NCBI GenBank assembly: GCA_963707145.1
Contig: CAVPOQ010000007.1
Span: 248,001 to 312,000, forward strand
Length of the DNA: 64,000 nucleotides
DNA from: RPQJ01 sp963707145
Lineage (GTDB): Bacteria > Pseudomonadota > Gammaproteobacteria > Steroidobacterales > Steroidobacteraceae
Direction of reading: 5' to 3'
Part shown: piece after piece, positions 53,228 through 64,000 of the stretch
Position numbering within the stretch: position 1 is the first letter of the stretch
Layout of the letters: every line of letters begins with the position of its first letter
The notes under the pieces: model-generated
What the model was told of the DNA's origin: nothing
The model's database searches: none
Seen by the model: the letters and a program-made list of their open reading frames with translations, nothing else
Made by a program: the position numbers and the translations under genes

Positions 53228-55186
53228 TCAAGGTTTCTGGTCCGGGTCGGACGGCGGCGTGACTCGTCCAAGCCAGGGCGATACGTCGCGTGGCTTGCGC
53301 TCGCCCAGCCAGTCGAACACCAGCGAGTGCCAGTGCACGCGCTGCACGTAGGCGCGCGTCTCGTTGAACGGGATGTTCTCGACCCACACGTCCGTCTCGA
53401 TCGGTGCGTCCGGCAGCCAGCGGCGGGCGGCCGCGGGACCGGCGTTGTAGCCGGCGATGGCCAATGGGAGCTGGCCGTCCGCACGGTCGAGCAGGCTGCG
53501 CAGGAACGCCGACCCCAGCGGGACGTTCACCGACGGCAGCAGCAGGTCCGCCGCGCGAGGGCGATGGGCAGCTCCGGCGCGGCGCGCCGTGGCCTGCGCC
53601 GTCGCCGGCAGCAGCTGCATCAGCCCGAGCGCACCTGCGCTCGAGGCCGCGTCGGCGCGGTACAGGCTCTCCTGGCGGATCACGGCGTAGATCAGCGACG
53701 GCGGCAGCCGGCTCGACGCCGCGGCGCGTCGCACCTCCGCGTCGTAGGGACGCGGGTAGAGCAGGTCGTAGTCGTCGAACAGCCCGAGCTTCGCCGCGGC
53801 CGCGATGGCTTGCAGGTGCCACCCCCAGCCCGAGGCGAGGCGCACGGCCTGCACCTGCCGGTCGCGGTCGAGCCCCTCGAGGGCGGCGCGCCATTCCGCG
53901 TTCGCCTCGCTCTGCATCTCGCAGAGCAGCAGTTCGCGCGTGCGCACGAGGCCCGGCTCGGCGGCGACGCGCTCGAGAGCGGCGGCGTCGCGTGCCAGCG
54001 GCACCGGAGTCGGCGCATACGATTGACCGGTGCGCGCCGCGGCGAGCGCCGCGTACCAGTTGTCGGTGGGCAGCACGGCCGCGTAGCCGGCGCGCGCAGC
54101 CTCGCGCTCGCCGAGCTGCTCCGCCGCCCGCGCCGACCAGTAGCGCCAGCGGTTCTGGCTGCGCAGCGTCTCGGGCATCGCCGCGATGCCCTGCTGCGCT
54201 CGCGTCCAGTTGCCGGCCCACAGCGCGGAGCGCACCTGCCACTCATGGGCGCGTTCGTCGAAGTCGCCGGGCCGGCCGAGCGCATAGAACTCCAGCGCCC
54301 GCGGGTGCCGGCTCCACGACAACGGCAGCGCGACCGCCAGCGCATACGGGCTCGCCGCCGCGGCGTCGAGTCCGCGGGCCTGCAGCAGCGACGGGTACTT
54401 CGCCGCGGCCCCTTCCGCGTCGGCCCGGGCGTAGCGCCGCCAGCCGTCGAGCAGCGCCTCGGGCTCGACGGGGCGCGCGGGCTGGGCGATCAGCGACTCC
54501 ACGGCCGCCCGGGGCGCCTCGATCAGCGAGGCCCACTGCAGGAGCGGCGCCGCCTTCGGTTCCGGCAGCGACTTCGCGAGCGTGCGCGCGAGTCCCGCCT
54601 CGCCCGCGCCGAGCGCCAGCCGCGCGCGCCGCTCGATCAGTTCCGGGGTCAGGCGGCCCTGTGATCGCAGCCAGTCGAAGGCCGGATCGCAGGCCCCGGG
54701 CAGGCTCCTGGGGCTCAGGTAGGTCTCGCTGACGTCGTCGGCCAGCCCCTCGGTGCGTCCGAGCGCGACGCGGGCGGCGAGCGCGTTGCAACGGGCCGCG
54801 TTCGTGTCGTCCACATCCTCGCGATAGGCGGCGAGGTAGGGCTCCCAGGCCTTGCGCCTGGCCAGGGTCATCAGCCAGCTGCGGCGCAACGAGCGCGCGA
54901 CCGGCTCGCTGCCATACTCGCGCAGGAAGGCCTCGATCGCGGCGGCCGCCGTCGGGTCGTCGAGGCGTCCCTGCAGGCGGGCCGCCACGAGGTAGGGGTA
55001 GAGCGGATAGCTGCGCAGCGCCTCGCTGTCGGCCGGCGCCTCGGCCACGGCCGCGTCGGCGCGCGCATAGGCCGAGCGGAACTCGGCGCGGGCAGCGGCG
55101 AGCGGATCGCCCTGGGCAGCGGCGGTTGCGGTTGCGAGCAATCCCGCGAACGCGACGACGGATCGGACAAAGGCTGGTCGGGGCAT
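53228..55186 (-). CDS. slt: Soluble lytic murein transglycosylase (Slt70 family)
   Basis: 652-residue periplasmic enzyme that cleaves peptidoglycan glycan strands to 1,6-anhydro-MurNAc ends. It has a signal peptide ('SVVAFAGLLATATAAAQ'), a long alpha-helical superhelix (about 25-480) and the C-terminal lysozyme-like domain. That has the catalytic Glu (about 506) in 'AVIRQESLYRADA', then 'GALGLMQLLPATA' and 'LAIAGYNAGPAA', all family hallmarks. The ATG at 55186 begins the signal peptide. It is the first gene of a group with the S9 peptidase 15 bases downstream. Confidence 0.94.
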   Translation of the reverse strand: MPRPAFVRSVVAFAGLLATATAAAQGDPLAAARAEFRSAYARADAAVAEAPADSEALRSYPLYPYLVAARLQGRLDDPTAAAAIEAFLREYGSEPVARSLRRSWLMTLARRKAWEPYLAAYREDVDDTNAARCNALAARVALGRTEGLADDVSETYLSPRSLPGACDPAFDWLRSQGRLTPELIERRARLALGAGEAGLARTLAKSLPEPKAAPLLQWASLIEAPRAAVESLIAQPARPVEPEALLDGWRRYARADAEGAAAKYPSLLQARGLDAAAASPYALAVALPLSWSRHPRALEFYALGRPGDFDERAHEWQVRSALWAGNWTRAQQGIAAMPETLRSQNRWRYWSARAAEQLGEREAARAGYAAVLPTDNWYAALAAARTGQSYAPTPVPLARDAAALERVAAEPGLVRTRELLLCEMQSEANAEWRAALEGLDRDRQVQAVRLASGWGWHLQAIAAAAKLGLFDDYDLLYPRPYDAEVRRAAASSRLPPSLIYAVIRQESLYRADAASSAGALGLMQLLPATAQATARRAGAAHRPRAADLLLPSVNVPLGSAFLRSLLDRADGQLPLAIAGYNAGPAAARRWLPDAPIETDVWVENIPFNETRAYVQRVHWHSLVFDWLGERKPRDVSPWLGRVTPPSDPDQKP

Positions 55187-55466
55187 GCACGAAGTGTAGC
55201 GGCGCGGCCGGCCAGCGTGGCCGGGCAGGAGGCTCCGGGGACGTCCCGAGGGCGTGGTCGGGTACGGCAACGCGATGATTTGCCACCGGTTCCCGGGCGC
55301 GGCGGCGACCGACGGCGGATCCGGGGCCCGGCCGGCACTCCCATCGTGGGTGCCGCGCTGCGCGGGACGCTGCCGTCTCTCGGAAACTCCCTGTTAACGT
55401 GGGGCGGCACCGTACCGCAAACTGCCGCGCAGTTCGCGTGAACCCAGACGACAGGGAGACTTCCTC

Positions 55467-57617
<2,151 letters not shown>

Positions 57618-57653
57618 CGCAAGCGGCCACCACGAATCCGGGAGAGATCAAAC

Positions 57654-58835
<1,182 letters not shown>

Positions 58836-58856
58836 CGCGCCGCACGACGCCACGCG

Positions 58857-58879
58857 GCCGGCGGGAGCGCGCCGCCGGC
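58857..58879. terminator. Perfect 8-bp hairpin between convergent fadA and yqjK-like genes
   Basis: GCCGGCGG at 58857-58864 pairs with CCGCCGGC at 58872-58879 around GAGCGCG. It lies 21 bases after the fadA stop and before the convergent minus-strand gene, so it could end both transcripts. No T-run. Confidence 0.5.
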
Positions 58880-58901
58880 TGGAGTGCGGCGGCGATCCCT
58901 G

Positions 58902-59180
58902 TCAGCGCAACAGCCTGCGGGCCTGGCTGGCGTACAGGCCGAGCGTAAGGCCGCGTCGTACCAATCCGAGCGCGCGGGCGGGACCGAGCGCGAGCAGCCC
59001 GACCGCTCCGGCCACGACCAGCACCGGCGCCAGCCGTCGCACGGTCGCCACCGCGCGGTCCACCCGCGCCGCGCCGCGTTCGATCTCGGCGTAGGCCTGC
59101 CGCGCGTCGTCCCGCTGCGCCGCGACCTCCGCCTGCAGCGCCGCACGCCGCGCCGTGATCGCCCTGAGGTGCGAGTTCAC
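58902..59180 (-). CDS. YqjK-like protein
   Basis: 92-residue protein: a charged coiled-coil-like N-terminal half ('AALQAEVAAQRDDARQAYAEIERG') and one membrane segment ('VLVVAGAVGLLALGPARAL') with a basic tail. It is encoded third after yqjD- and yqjE-like genes, exactly like the E. coli yqjD-yqjE-yqjK order. Function is unknown; the first two proteins of this set associate with the inner membrane. The GTG at 59180 overlaps the yqjE-like stop (GTGA). Confidence 0.75.
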   Translation of the reverse strand: MNSHLRAITARRAALQAEVAAQRDDARQAYAEIERGAARVDRAVATVRRLAPVLVVAGAVGLLALGPARALGLVRRGLTLGLYASQARRLLR

Positions 59181-59575
59181 GGCTCCCTCCGCAGCACGAC
59201 CACGTCGCGGCGCAGTTCGCTGCGCGTCGCGTCGAGCAGCCGCGGCTTCTCGTGCAGCCGTCCGCGCACCATCGCCGTGGCGACCGCCGCGACCGCGACG
59301 AACAGCAGCGTCACCCCCACCGCGGCACCCATGCGGTGCGTGTCCCAGAACCAGACGATCAGCGTGACGCCCGCGAGGAGCAACGCGAGGACGCCCGAGA
59401 GTGCGGCCACGAAGCCCCACAGCAGGATGCGCAGCCCGCGTTCGACGTCCTCGCTCAGCTCCGTGGTCAGCAGTTCGACGCGCGTCTGCGCGGTCGCGAG
59501 CAGCGTCCCGCCCAACTGGACCACGGAACGCAACAGGTTGGTCGCCGGCCCCTGCGACTCGTCCTCCCCGCTCAT
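59177..59575 (-). CDS. YqjE-like phage-holin-family membrane protein
   Basis: 132-residue protein with a cytoplasmic helix ('LATAQTRVELLTTELSEDVER') and two membrane helices ('ILLWGFVAALSGVLALLLAG', 'GVTLLFVAVAAVATAMV'). This holin-superfamily-III type protein is not a lysis protein but part of the widespread yqjD-yqjE-yqjK operon. It starts with ATG 7 bases after the YqjD-like stop and overlaps the yqjK-like start. Confidence 0.85.
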   Translation of the reverse strand: MSGEDESQGPATNLLRSVVQLGGTLLATAQTRVELLTTELSEDVERGLRILLWGFVAALSGVLALLLAGVTLIVWFWDTHRMGAAVGVTLLFVAVAAVATAMVRGRLHEKPRLLDATRSELRRDVVVLRREP

Positions 59576-59582
59576 GTGGGGC

Positions 59583-59888
59583 TCAGCGGCGGGCCAGCAG
59601 CACGCCGAGCACGAGCCCGACGCCGGCGGCGATGCCCACCGATTGCCACGGGTTGCGCCGGACGTACTCCTCGGTGGCGATCACGGCGTCCTCGCCGTGC
59701 CGCCGTGCCGCCCGCTCGGCCTCGAGCAGCCGGCTCTTGGCGGCCTCGAGGGAGTCGCGGATCTTCGCCCGCGCCTCGGTGACCTTCTCCCCGCCCTGGT
59801 CGGCAGAGGCCTTCATCAGCAACTCGGCGTCGCGCATCACCGCCGCGAGGTCGGCCTTCAGGGTTGCGCTCGTCACGTGTTCCGTCAT
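59583..59888 (-). CDS. DUF883 / YqjD-ElaB family protein
   Basis: 101-residue protein: a long charged helix rich in Lys/Glu/Ala ('LLMKASADQGGEKVTEARAK', 'RDSLEAAKSRLLEAER'), then 'RRNPWQSVGIAAGVGLVLGVLL', the C-terminal membrane anchor with the family RxNPW box. In E. coli, YqjD and ElaB attach ribosomes to the inner membrane in stationary phase. It is the first gene of the yqjDEK-type operon. Confidence 0.92.
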   Translation of the reverse strand: MTEHVTSATLKADLAAVMRDAELLMKASADQGGEKVTEARAKIRDSLEAAKSRLLEAERAARRHGEDAVIATEEYVRRNPWQSVGIAAGVGLVLGVLLARR

Positions 59889-60185
59889 GTCCGTTGCTCC
59901 AGGCGACGCCGGCGCGGCAAGGTCCGGCAGGTTCTGCCAGCCTCATGGTAGGCGCGGCGCCGGCGGGCCACAATTGCGGCCTTGGCCCCGCGGACGCGCC
60001 CCGGCCGGGATCCCGTCGGTCAGCCCCTATCCCTGCTGCATCTTTCCGCAATACCTGCACCGGCCGGATTGCGGGATAGTCGCGCCCGCTACCGCCGCCG
60101 CACGCTCGTCCCGCGCGACGAGGCGGTCGCCTGCGGATCGGAATCACACGGTTCAATTCCCGCCATCAATTCCCAGGGGAGCACG

Positions 60186-62156
60186 ATGGACAACAAGGCA
60201 AAAGACGTTGCAATGCAGATGGCCGAGGATGCCCGCCAGGCGGAATGGGAGGCCGTGAGCTTCACCGCCGAGGTGTTCAAGGGCAACTTCCGCTGGGACC
60301 TCGTGCACCCGTTCCCGGCGCAGTCCCCCGAGGACAAGCAGATCGGTGACGAGTACCTCGTGAAGGTGCGCGAGGTGCTGGAGAAGCATGTCGATCCCTA
60401 CAAGATCGACGAGCAGGGCGAGTACCCGCGCGAGGCGCTCGAAGCGATGGCCGCGATCGGGCTGTTCGGCATGAAGATCCCGAAGGAGTATGGCGGGCTC
60501 GGGCTGTCGATCACGAACTACGCGCGCGTGCTCGGGCTGATCGGCAGCTACTGCTCGAACACCGTCACCTACCTCTCGGCGCACCAGAGCATCGGCGTGC
60601 CGCAGCCACTGCGCGAGTTCGGCACCGAGGCGCAGAAGCGCAAGTATCTGCCGCGGCTCGCCGGCGGCGAGATCTCGGCGTTCGCGCTCACCGAGCCCGA
60701 CGTCGGCTCCGATCCGGCGCGCATGGGCACCATCGCCACGCCCACCGAGGACGGCAAGGCGTTCATCCTCAACGGCGACAAGCAGTGGTGCACCAACGTC
60801 ACGGATCCCAAGACCACACTGATCGCCGTGCTCGCCCGCACGCCCGACAAGGAGCTGCCGAACGGCAAGAAGGTGCCGCAGATCTCCTGCTTCGTCGTCG
60901 AGACGGCATGGCCGGGCGTCGAACGCGTGCGGCGCTCCACGTTCATGGGCCTGCGCGGCATCGCCAACGGCTCCGTCACGTTCACGGACGTGGTCGTGCC
61001 GGCCGAGAACATGATCGGCAAGCCCGGCGAGGGCCTGAAGATCGCGCTCGCGACGCTGAACGTCGGCCGCCTGGGGCTCCCGGCCGCGGGCATCGGCGTC
61101 GGCATGGCGTTCGTCGAGGACGCGCGCTGGTGGATCACCGCGCGCCAGCAGTGGGGCCAGTCGGTCGGCAAGCACCAGGCGATCGCGAAGATGGTCGCGA
61201 ACTATGCCGCACACCTCTTCGCCATGAAGAGCATGGTGTATCTCACCTGCGCGTTTGCCGACCACAAGAACGCCGACATCCGTCTGGAGGCTGCGGCGGC
61301 CAAGTACTTCTGCTCGGAGACGCTGTACCGGATCCTCGACGATTACCTGCAGGTCCGCGGCGGTCGCGGCTACGAGCGCGCGACCTCGCTCTACGAGCGC
61401 GGCGAACGCCCGACGAGCGTCGAGATGGCGATTCGCGACATGCGCGTGGGGCGCATCTTCGAGGGCTCGTCGCAGGTGATGCACCTGATCATGGCGCGTG
61501 AGGCACTCGACACCCACTTCAAGCTGGTGATGCCGATCCTCCAGCCCAAGCCCGGCCAGAAAGTGGGCAAGGGCGAGGCGATGATGAAGGCTGCCGGCTT
61601 CTACTCGACCTGGCTGCCGAAGCTGTTCATGCCCGAAACCGGCCACCATTTCGAGGTGCAGCGGCTCAGCGAGATCAACCGCAAGCACCTCGCCTACGCG
61701 GGCAAGACCAGCAAGCTGCTGGCGCGTCGCCTGTTCGCCACGATGGCCAAGTACGGTCCGAAGCTCGAGAAGGAGCAGCTGATCCTCGGCAACTTCGTGG
61801 ACATCGGCGTGGACCTGTTCGTGATGGCGACCACGCTGTCCTATGCCGACCACCTGCTGGTGCAGAACCCGGCCGACGAGAGCCCGCAGGAACTCGCGGA
61901 CCTCTTCTGCCGCGAGGCGCGCCGGCGCATCGAGGCGAACTTCCGGGCGGTGAAGTCGAACAACAACCGCTCCTACCGCAAGGTCGCCGGGCTCTTCATG
62001 GACGGCAACCTGGGCTGGCTCGCAGACGGCTCGACCAACCCGATTCCGCCGCAGTACCGGGATTGGGAGAAGAACGACTACGCGCATCCGGCGCAGACGG
62101 TGGCCGAGCGGCGGTCGAAGGCGGGCAAGTCCACGGACCGGAAGTCCGCCGCCTGA
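60186..62156 (+). CDS. Long-form acyl-CoA dehydrogenase
   Basis: 656-residue flavin acyl-CoA dehydrogenase for the first step of beta-oxidation. The core (about 40-440) shows 'GLFGMKIPKEYGGLGLS', the FAD/substrate segments 'AFALTEPDVGSDPARM' and 'FMGLRGIANGSVTF', and 'RIFEGSSQVMHLIMAREAL'. A further C-terminal helical domain of about 200 residues is present, as in ACADVL/FadE-like long forms, ending in 'DWEKNDYAHPAQTV'. Upstream 297 bases hold no gene. It could feed the FadB/FadA pair encoded nearby, though their promoters are separate. Confidence 0.94.
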   Translation: MDNKAKDVAMQMAEDARQAEWEAVSFTAEVFKGNFRWDLVHPFPAQSPEDKQIGDEYLVKVREVLEKHVDPYKIDEQGEYPREALEAMAAIGLFGMKIPKEYGGLGLSITNYARVLGLIGSYCSNTVTYLSAHQSIGVPQPLREFGTEAQKRKYLPRLAGGEISAFALTEPDVGSDPARMGTIATPTEDGKAFILNGDKQWCTNVTDPKTTLIAVLARTPDKELPNGKKVPQISCFVVETAWPGVERVRRSTFMGLRGIANGSVTFTDVVVPAENMIGKPGEGLKIALATLNVGRLGLPAAGIGVGMAFVEDARWWITARQQWGQSVGKHQAIAKMVANYAAHLFAMKSMVYLTCAFADHKNADIRLEAAAAKYFCSETLYRILDDYLQVRGGRGYERATSLYERGERPTSVEMAIRDMRVGRIFEGSSQVMHLIMAREALDTHFKLVMPILQPKPGQKVGKGEAMMKAAGFYSTWLPKLFMPETGHHFEVQRLSEINRKHLAYAGKTSKLLARRLFATMAKYGPKLEKEQLILGNFVDIGVDLFVMATTLSYADHLLVQNPADESPQELADLFCREARRRIEANFRAVKSNNNRSYRKVAGLFMDGNLGWLADGSTNPIPPQYRDWEKNDYAHPAQTVAERRSKAGKSTDRKSAA

Positions 62157-62267
62157 GGCGCGTCGGCGGCGGCAGGCCGGGCGTCCGGTCGTCGGGTCCG
62201 CCGCCCGCCACTTGCCGGGTCCGACGCAGTCAGTGGCGGCGGGCCGGCCGGGCGTGCGCCGGCGCCG

Positions 62268-62996
62268 CTATTTCGGCGTCGGCAGCAGCCCCGCCTCGCG
62301 GATGATCCCGACGACGTCCTCGGCGCGGTCCACGCGGTGCATGAACTGCGTCTCCTCCGGGCTCAGCGTGCCGTAGCGGATCATCGTGTCGCGCGCCGAG
62401 GCGATCAGCGGGTCCCAGAAATCCGAGCCGACCGCGATCAGCGGGAAGCGCTCGAGCTTGTTGGTCTGCATGAGTGTCGCGACCTCGAAGGCCTCGTCGA
62501 GCGTGCCGAAGCCGCCCGGGAACACGACGAACGCAGTCGAATACTTCACGAACATGACCTTGCGCGCGAAGAAGTGGTCGAACTCGATGAACCGGTCGAG
62601 GTACGCGTTGGGCTTCTGCTCGCGCGGCAGGGCGATGTTGCAGCCGACGCTCAGCCCCCCGGCCTCGCGCGCGCCGCGGTTGGCCGCCTCCATGATCCCG
62701 GATCCGCCGCCGGTCATGACGGCGAATCCCGCCCGCGCGAGCGCGCCGCCAACCTCGCGGGCCAACTGGTAGTAGCGGTTCGACTCGTCGAAGCGCGCCG
62801 AACCGAACACGGTCACGCAGGGCTGGTCGAAGGCGAAGCTCTCGAAACCGCGCAGGAACTCCAGGAAGAATCGCACGGCACTCTCGAGGTCGGCCTCGCG
62901 CGAGCGGCGCCCGGACAGGAAGGCCTTCTCGGCGCCCTCGAGGTGCGGGAGCAGGGATCCGCGTTCCGGCGGGGCTGGTGGCTTGGGCATCGTCAT
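62268..62996 (-). CDS. LOG-family (TIGR00730) protein, cytokinin-activating-enzyme homologue
   Basis: 242-residue Rossmann-like protein. Family motifs are 'VTVFGSARFD', 'AVMTGGGSGIMEAANRGA' and the P-G-G-x-G-T-x-x-E signature as 'FPGGFGTLDEAFE'. LOG proteins release the base from nucleoside 5'-monophosphates (cytokinin ribotides or AMP/GMP-like); 'possible lysine decarboxylase' is a frequent wrong label. The first about 40 residues are an extension. The ATG at 62996 is chosen; the frame is open further upstream without family features. Confidence 0.92.
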   Translation of the reverse strand: MTMPKPPAPPERGSLLPHLEGAEKAFLSGRRSREADLESAVRFFLEFLRGFESFAFDQPCVTVFGSARFDESNRYYQLAREVGGALARAGFAVMTGGGSGIMEAANRGAREAGGLSVGCNIALPREQKPNAYLDRFIEFDHFFARKVMFVKYSTAFVVFPGGFGTLDEAFEVATLMQTNKLERFPLIAVGSDFWDPLIASARDTMIRYGTLSPEETQFMHRVDRAEDVVGIIREAGLLPTPK

Positions 62997-63077
62997 GGCG
63001 CGTCCGTGGCGGGCTGAACCGCAGTTACAATGCCCCCCGCCTGTCCACAGATCAACGACCCACCGGGGGATGAACAG

Positions 63078-63449
63078 ATGATCGGCTACGCAACGCTCGG
63101 CACCAACGACCTCGCCCGCGCCACCCGCTTCTACGACGCGCTGCTCGGCGAGATCGGCGCGAAGCACATGATGGAGACCGAGCGCTTCGTCGTCTGGTTC
63201 GTGGCGCCGGACCGGCCGGCGCTCGGGCTGTTCAAGCCCTACGACGGGCAGCCCGCCACCGTGGGCAACGGCACGATGGTCGCGCTGGTGGTGGATTCGC
63301 CAGCCCGGGTCGACGCGATGTACCGCAAGGCCATCGAACTCGGCGCCACCGACGAGGGCGCGCCGGGCACGCGCGGCGTGCCGGGCTTCTACGCCGGATA
63401 CTTCCGCGACCCCGACGGCAACAAACTGAACTTCTACTGCTTCACTTGA
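63078..63449 (+). CDS. VOC (glyoxalase/bleomycin-resistance) family protein
   Basis: 123-residue single VOC module. It starts 'MIGYATLGTNDLARATRFYDALL' and ends 'GFYAGYFRDPDGNKLNFYCF', the usual ends of the beta-alpha-beta-beta-beta fold; the metal-ligand Glu position is not clear, so it may bind rather than convert its ligand. The ATG has GATG-AACAG context with GGGGG upstream. Its stop overlaps the start of the DUF2157 gene (TTGA), implying coupled translation. Confidence 0.9.
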   Translation: MIGYATLGTNDLARATRFYDALLGEIGAKHMMETERFVVWFVAPDRPALGLFKPYDGQPATVGNGTMVALVVDSPARVDAMYRKAIELGATDEGAPGTRGVPGFYAGYFRDPDGNKLNFYCFT

Positions 63450-64000
63450 GCGACCGGGACCTCGAGCGGCTGCTCGGGCGCTGGCGCGCGGCAGACCTGA
63501 TCGACGACGCGAGCGCCGCGCGCATCCGCGACTGGGAGGCGCGCCAGCCCGCCCGGCCGCGCGACGATGGGCTCGGCAGGTATGCCTTCGGGTTCGGCGG
63601 GCTGCTGCTGCTGGCCGGGATCCTGCTGTTCGTGGCCGCCAACTGGCCGCAGATGTCGCCCGCCTCCCGGGTCGTGCTGCTCGCGGCGACGGTCGGGCTG
63701 CTGCATGTCGGCGGTGCCTTTGCACGGCAGCGGCTGCCGGCGCTCGCGACCACGCTGCACGCGGTCGGCACGGCCGCACTCGGCGCGGGCATCTTCCTGT
63801 CCGGGCAGGTCTTCAACCTCGCCGAGCACTGGCCCGAGGGCCTGCTGCTGTGGGCCGTGGGCGCGCTGGCCGCGGCGCTGCTGCTGCGGGACTGGCCCCA
63901 GGCGCTCTGGCTGGCGCTGCTCGCGCCCGCTTGGCTGGTCGGCCAGTGGTTCGCGAGCGACGCCACGGACGCCACGCCACTGGCGGCAGGCGTCTTGCTG
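63446..64000 (+). CDS. DUF2157 membrane protein, 5' part (runs off window end)
   Basis: N-terminal 185 residues of a DUF2157 protein. A short soluble helix ('DRDLERLLGRWRAADLIDD') precedes a series of hydrophobic helices ('LLLLAGILLFVAANWPQMSPASRV', 'VFNLAEHWPEGLLLWAVGAL'), typical for this multi-span membrane family of unknown function. It starts with TTG overlapping the VOC gene stop. The 3' end is outside the window. Confidence 0.85.
   Translation, partial: MSDRDLERLLGRWRAADLIDDASAARIRDWEARQPARPRDDGLGRYAFGFGGLLLLAGILLFVAANWPQMSPASRVVLLAATVGLLHVGGAFARQRLPALATTLHAVGTAALGAGIFLSGQVFNLAEHWPEGLLLWAVGALAAALLLRDWPQALWLALLAPAWLVGQWFASDATDATPLAAGVLL

Noticed and set aside
59177..59575. Prophage holin
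   Set aside because: It is in the yqjD-yqjE-yqjK gene order with no phage genes nearby.
62268..62996. Lysine decarboxylase
   Set aside because: The P-G-G-x-G-T-x-x-E motif is the LOG phosphoribohydrolase signature; no PLP-binding lysine motif is present.

Overview
The window is very GC-rich, gene-dense bacterial chromosome. The gene content points to a Gram-negative gammaproteobacterium, probably near the Xanthomonadales/Nevskiales side: a TonB-dependent receptor, LolA-like protein, yqjD-yqjE-yqjK trio, fadBA pair and a xanthomonadin-like aryl polyene locus. No rRNA, tRNA, insertion sequence, phage gene or CRISPR array was recognised. This placement is inferred from gene families only.

Layout. 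1-4985: the end of a TonB-dependent receptor, then a TRAP transporter operon (small permease, large permease, binding protein) coupled to a low-molecular-weight phosphatase homologue that lacks its nucleophilic cysteine. 5076-8067: a minus-strand block (NamZ/DUF1343, DOMON-like, patatin-like) and a 25-residue membrane peptide gene. 8246-16257: secreted calcium-binding-type proteins, a TPR/FlgO-like signalling protein, a YhhN lysoplasmalogenase homologue, an acetoacetate-decarboxylase-like protein and a B12-binding radical SAM protein.

16315-37886 is the centrepiece, an aryl polyene (xanthomonadin-type) pigment cluster. It has a phosphopantetheinyl transferase, two acyl carrier proteins, an AMP ligase, a chorismatase (XanB2-like) that could make the hydroxybenzoate starter, two ketosynthases plus a chain-length-factor-like partner, a ketoreductase, four hotdog dehydratases, a thioesterase, a glycosyltransferase, two acyltransferases, a LolA-like carrier, an MMPL/RND exporter and two flavin halogenase-type proteins. 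The likely order is: chorismate to hydroxybenzoate, activation and loading on carrier protein, polyene extension by ketosynthase/ketoreductase/dehydratase, halogenation, transfer to a lipid-like carrier, and export to the outer membrane. One halogenase and a Kef-type antiporter inside the cluster are frameshifted.

37974-46205: an outer-membrane barrel protein, pyruvate phosphate dikinase, then gnd, an S10 peptidase, pgl and zwf (oxidative pentose phosphate pathway). 46327-50373: a TGS GTPase and a phospholipid operon (CDP-alcohol phosphatidyltransferase, acyltransferase, frameshifted CdsA, membrane protein). 50374-50678 is the only stretch over 300 bases without a protein gene. It carries a good sigma-70-type promoter, a structured transcript and an intrinsic terminator: an unassigned small RNA. 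50679-64000: an HEAT-like protein, S9 peptidase, lytic transglycosylase, fadBA, yqjDEK, a large acyl-CoA dehydrogenase, a LOG-family protein, a VOC protein and the start of a DUF2157 membrane protein.

The gaps at 55187-55466 and 59889-60185 (just under 300 bases) hold only presumed promoter sequence; I saw no distinct element in them. In total three genes carry single-base indels, nine of them concentrated in the antiporter, so local sequence error must be considered for those genes.
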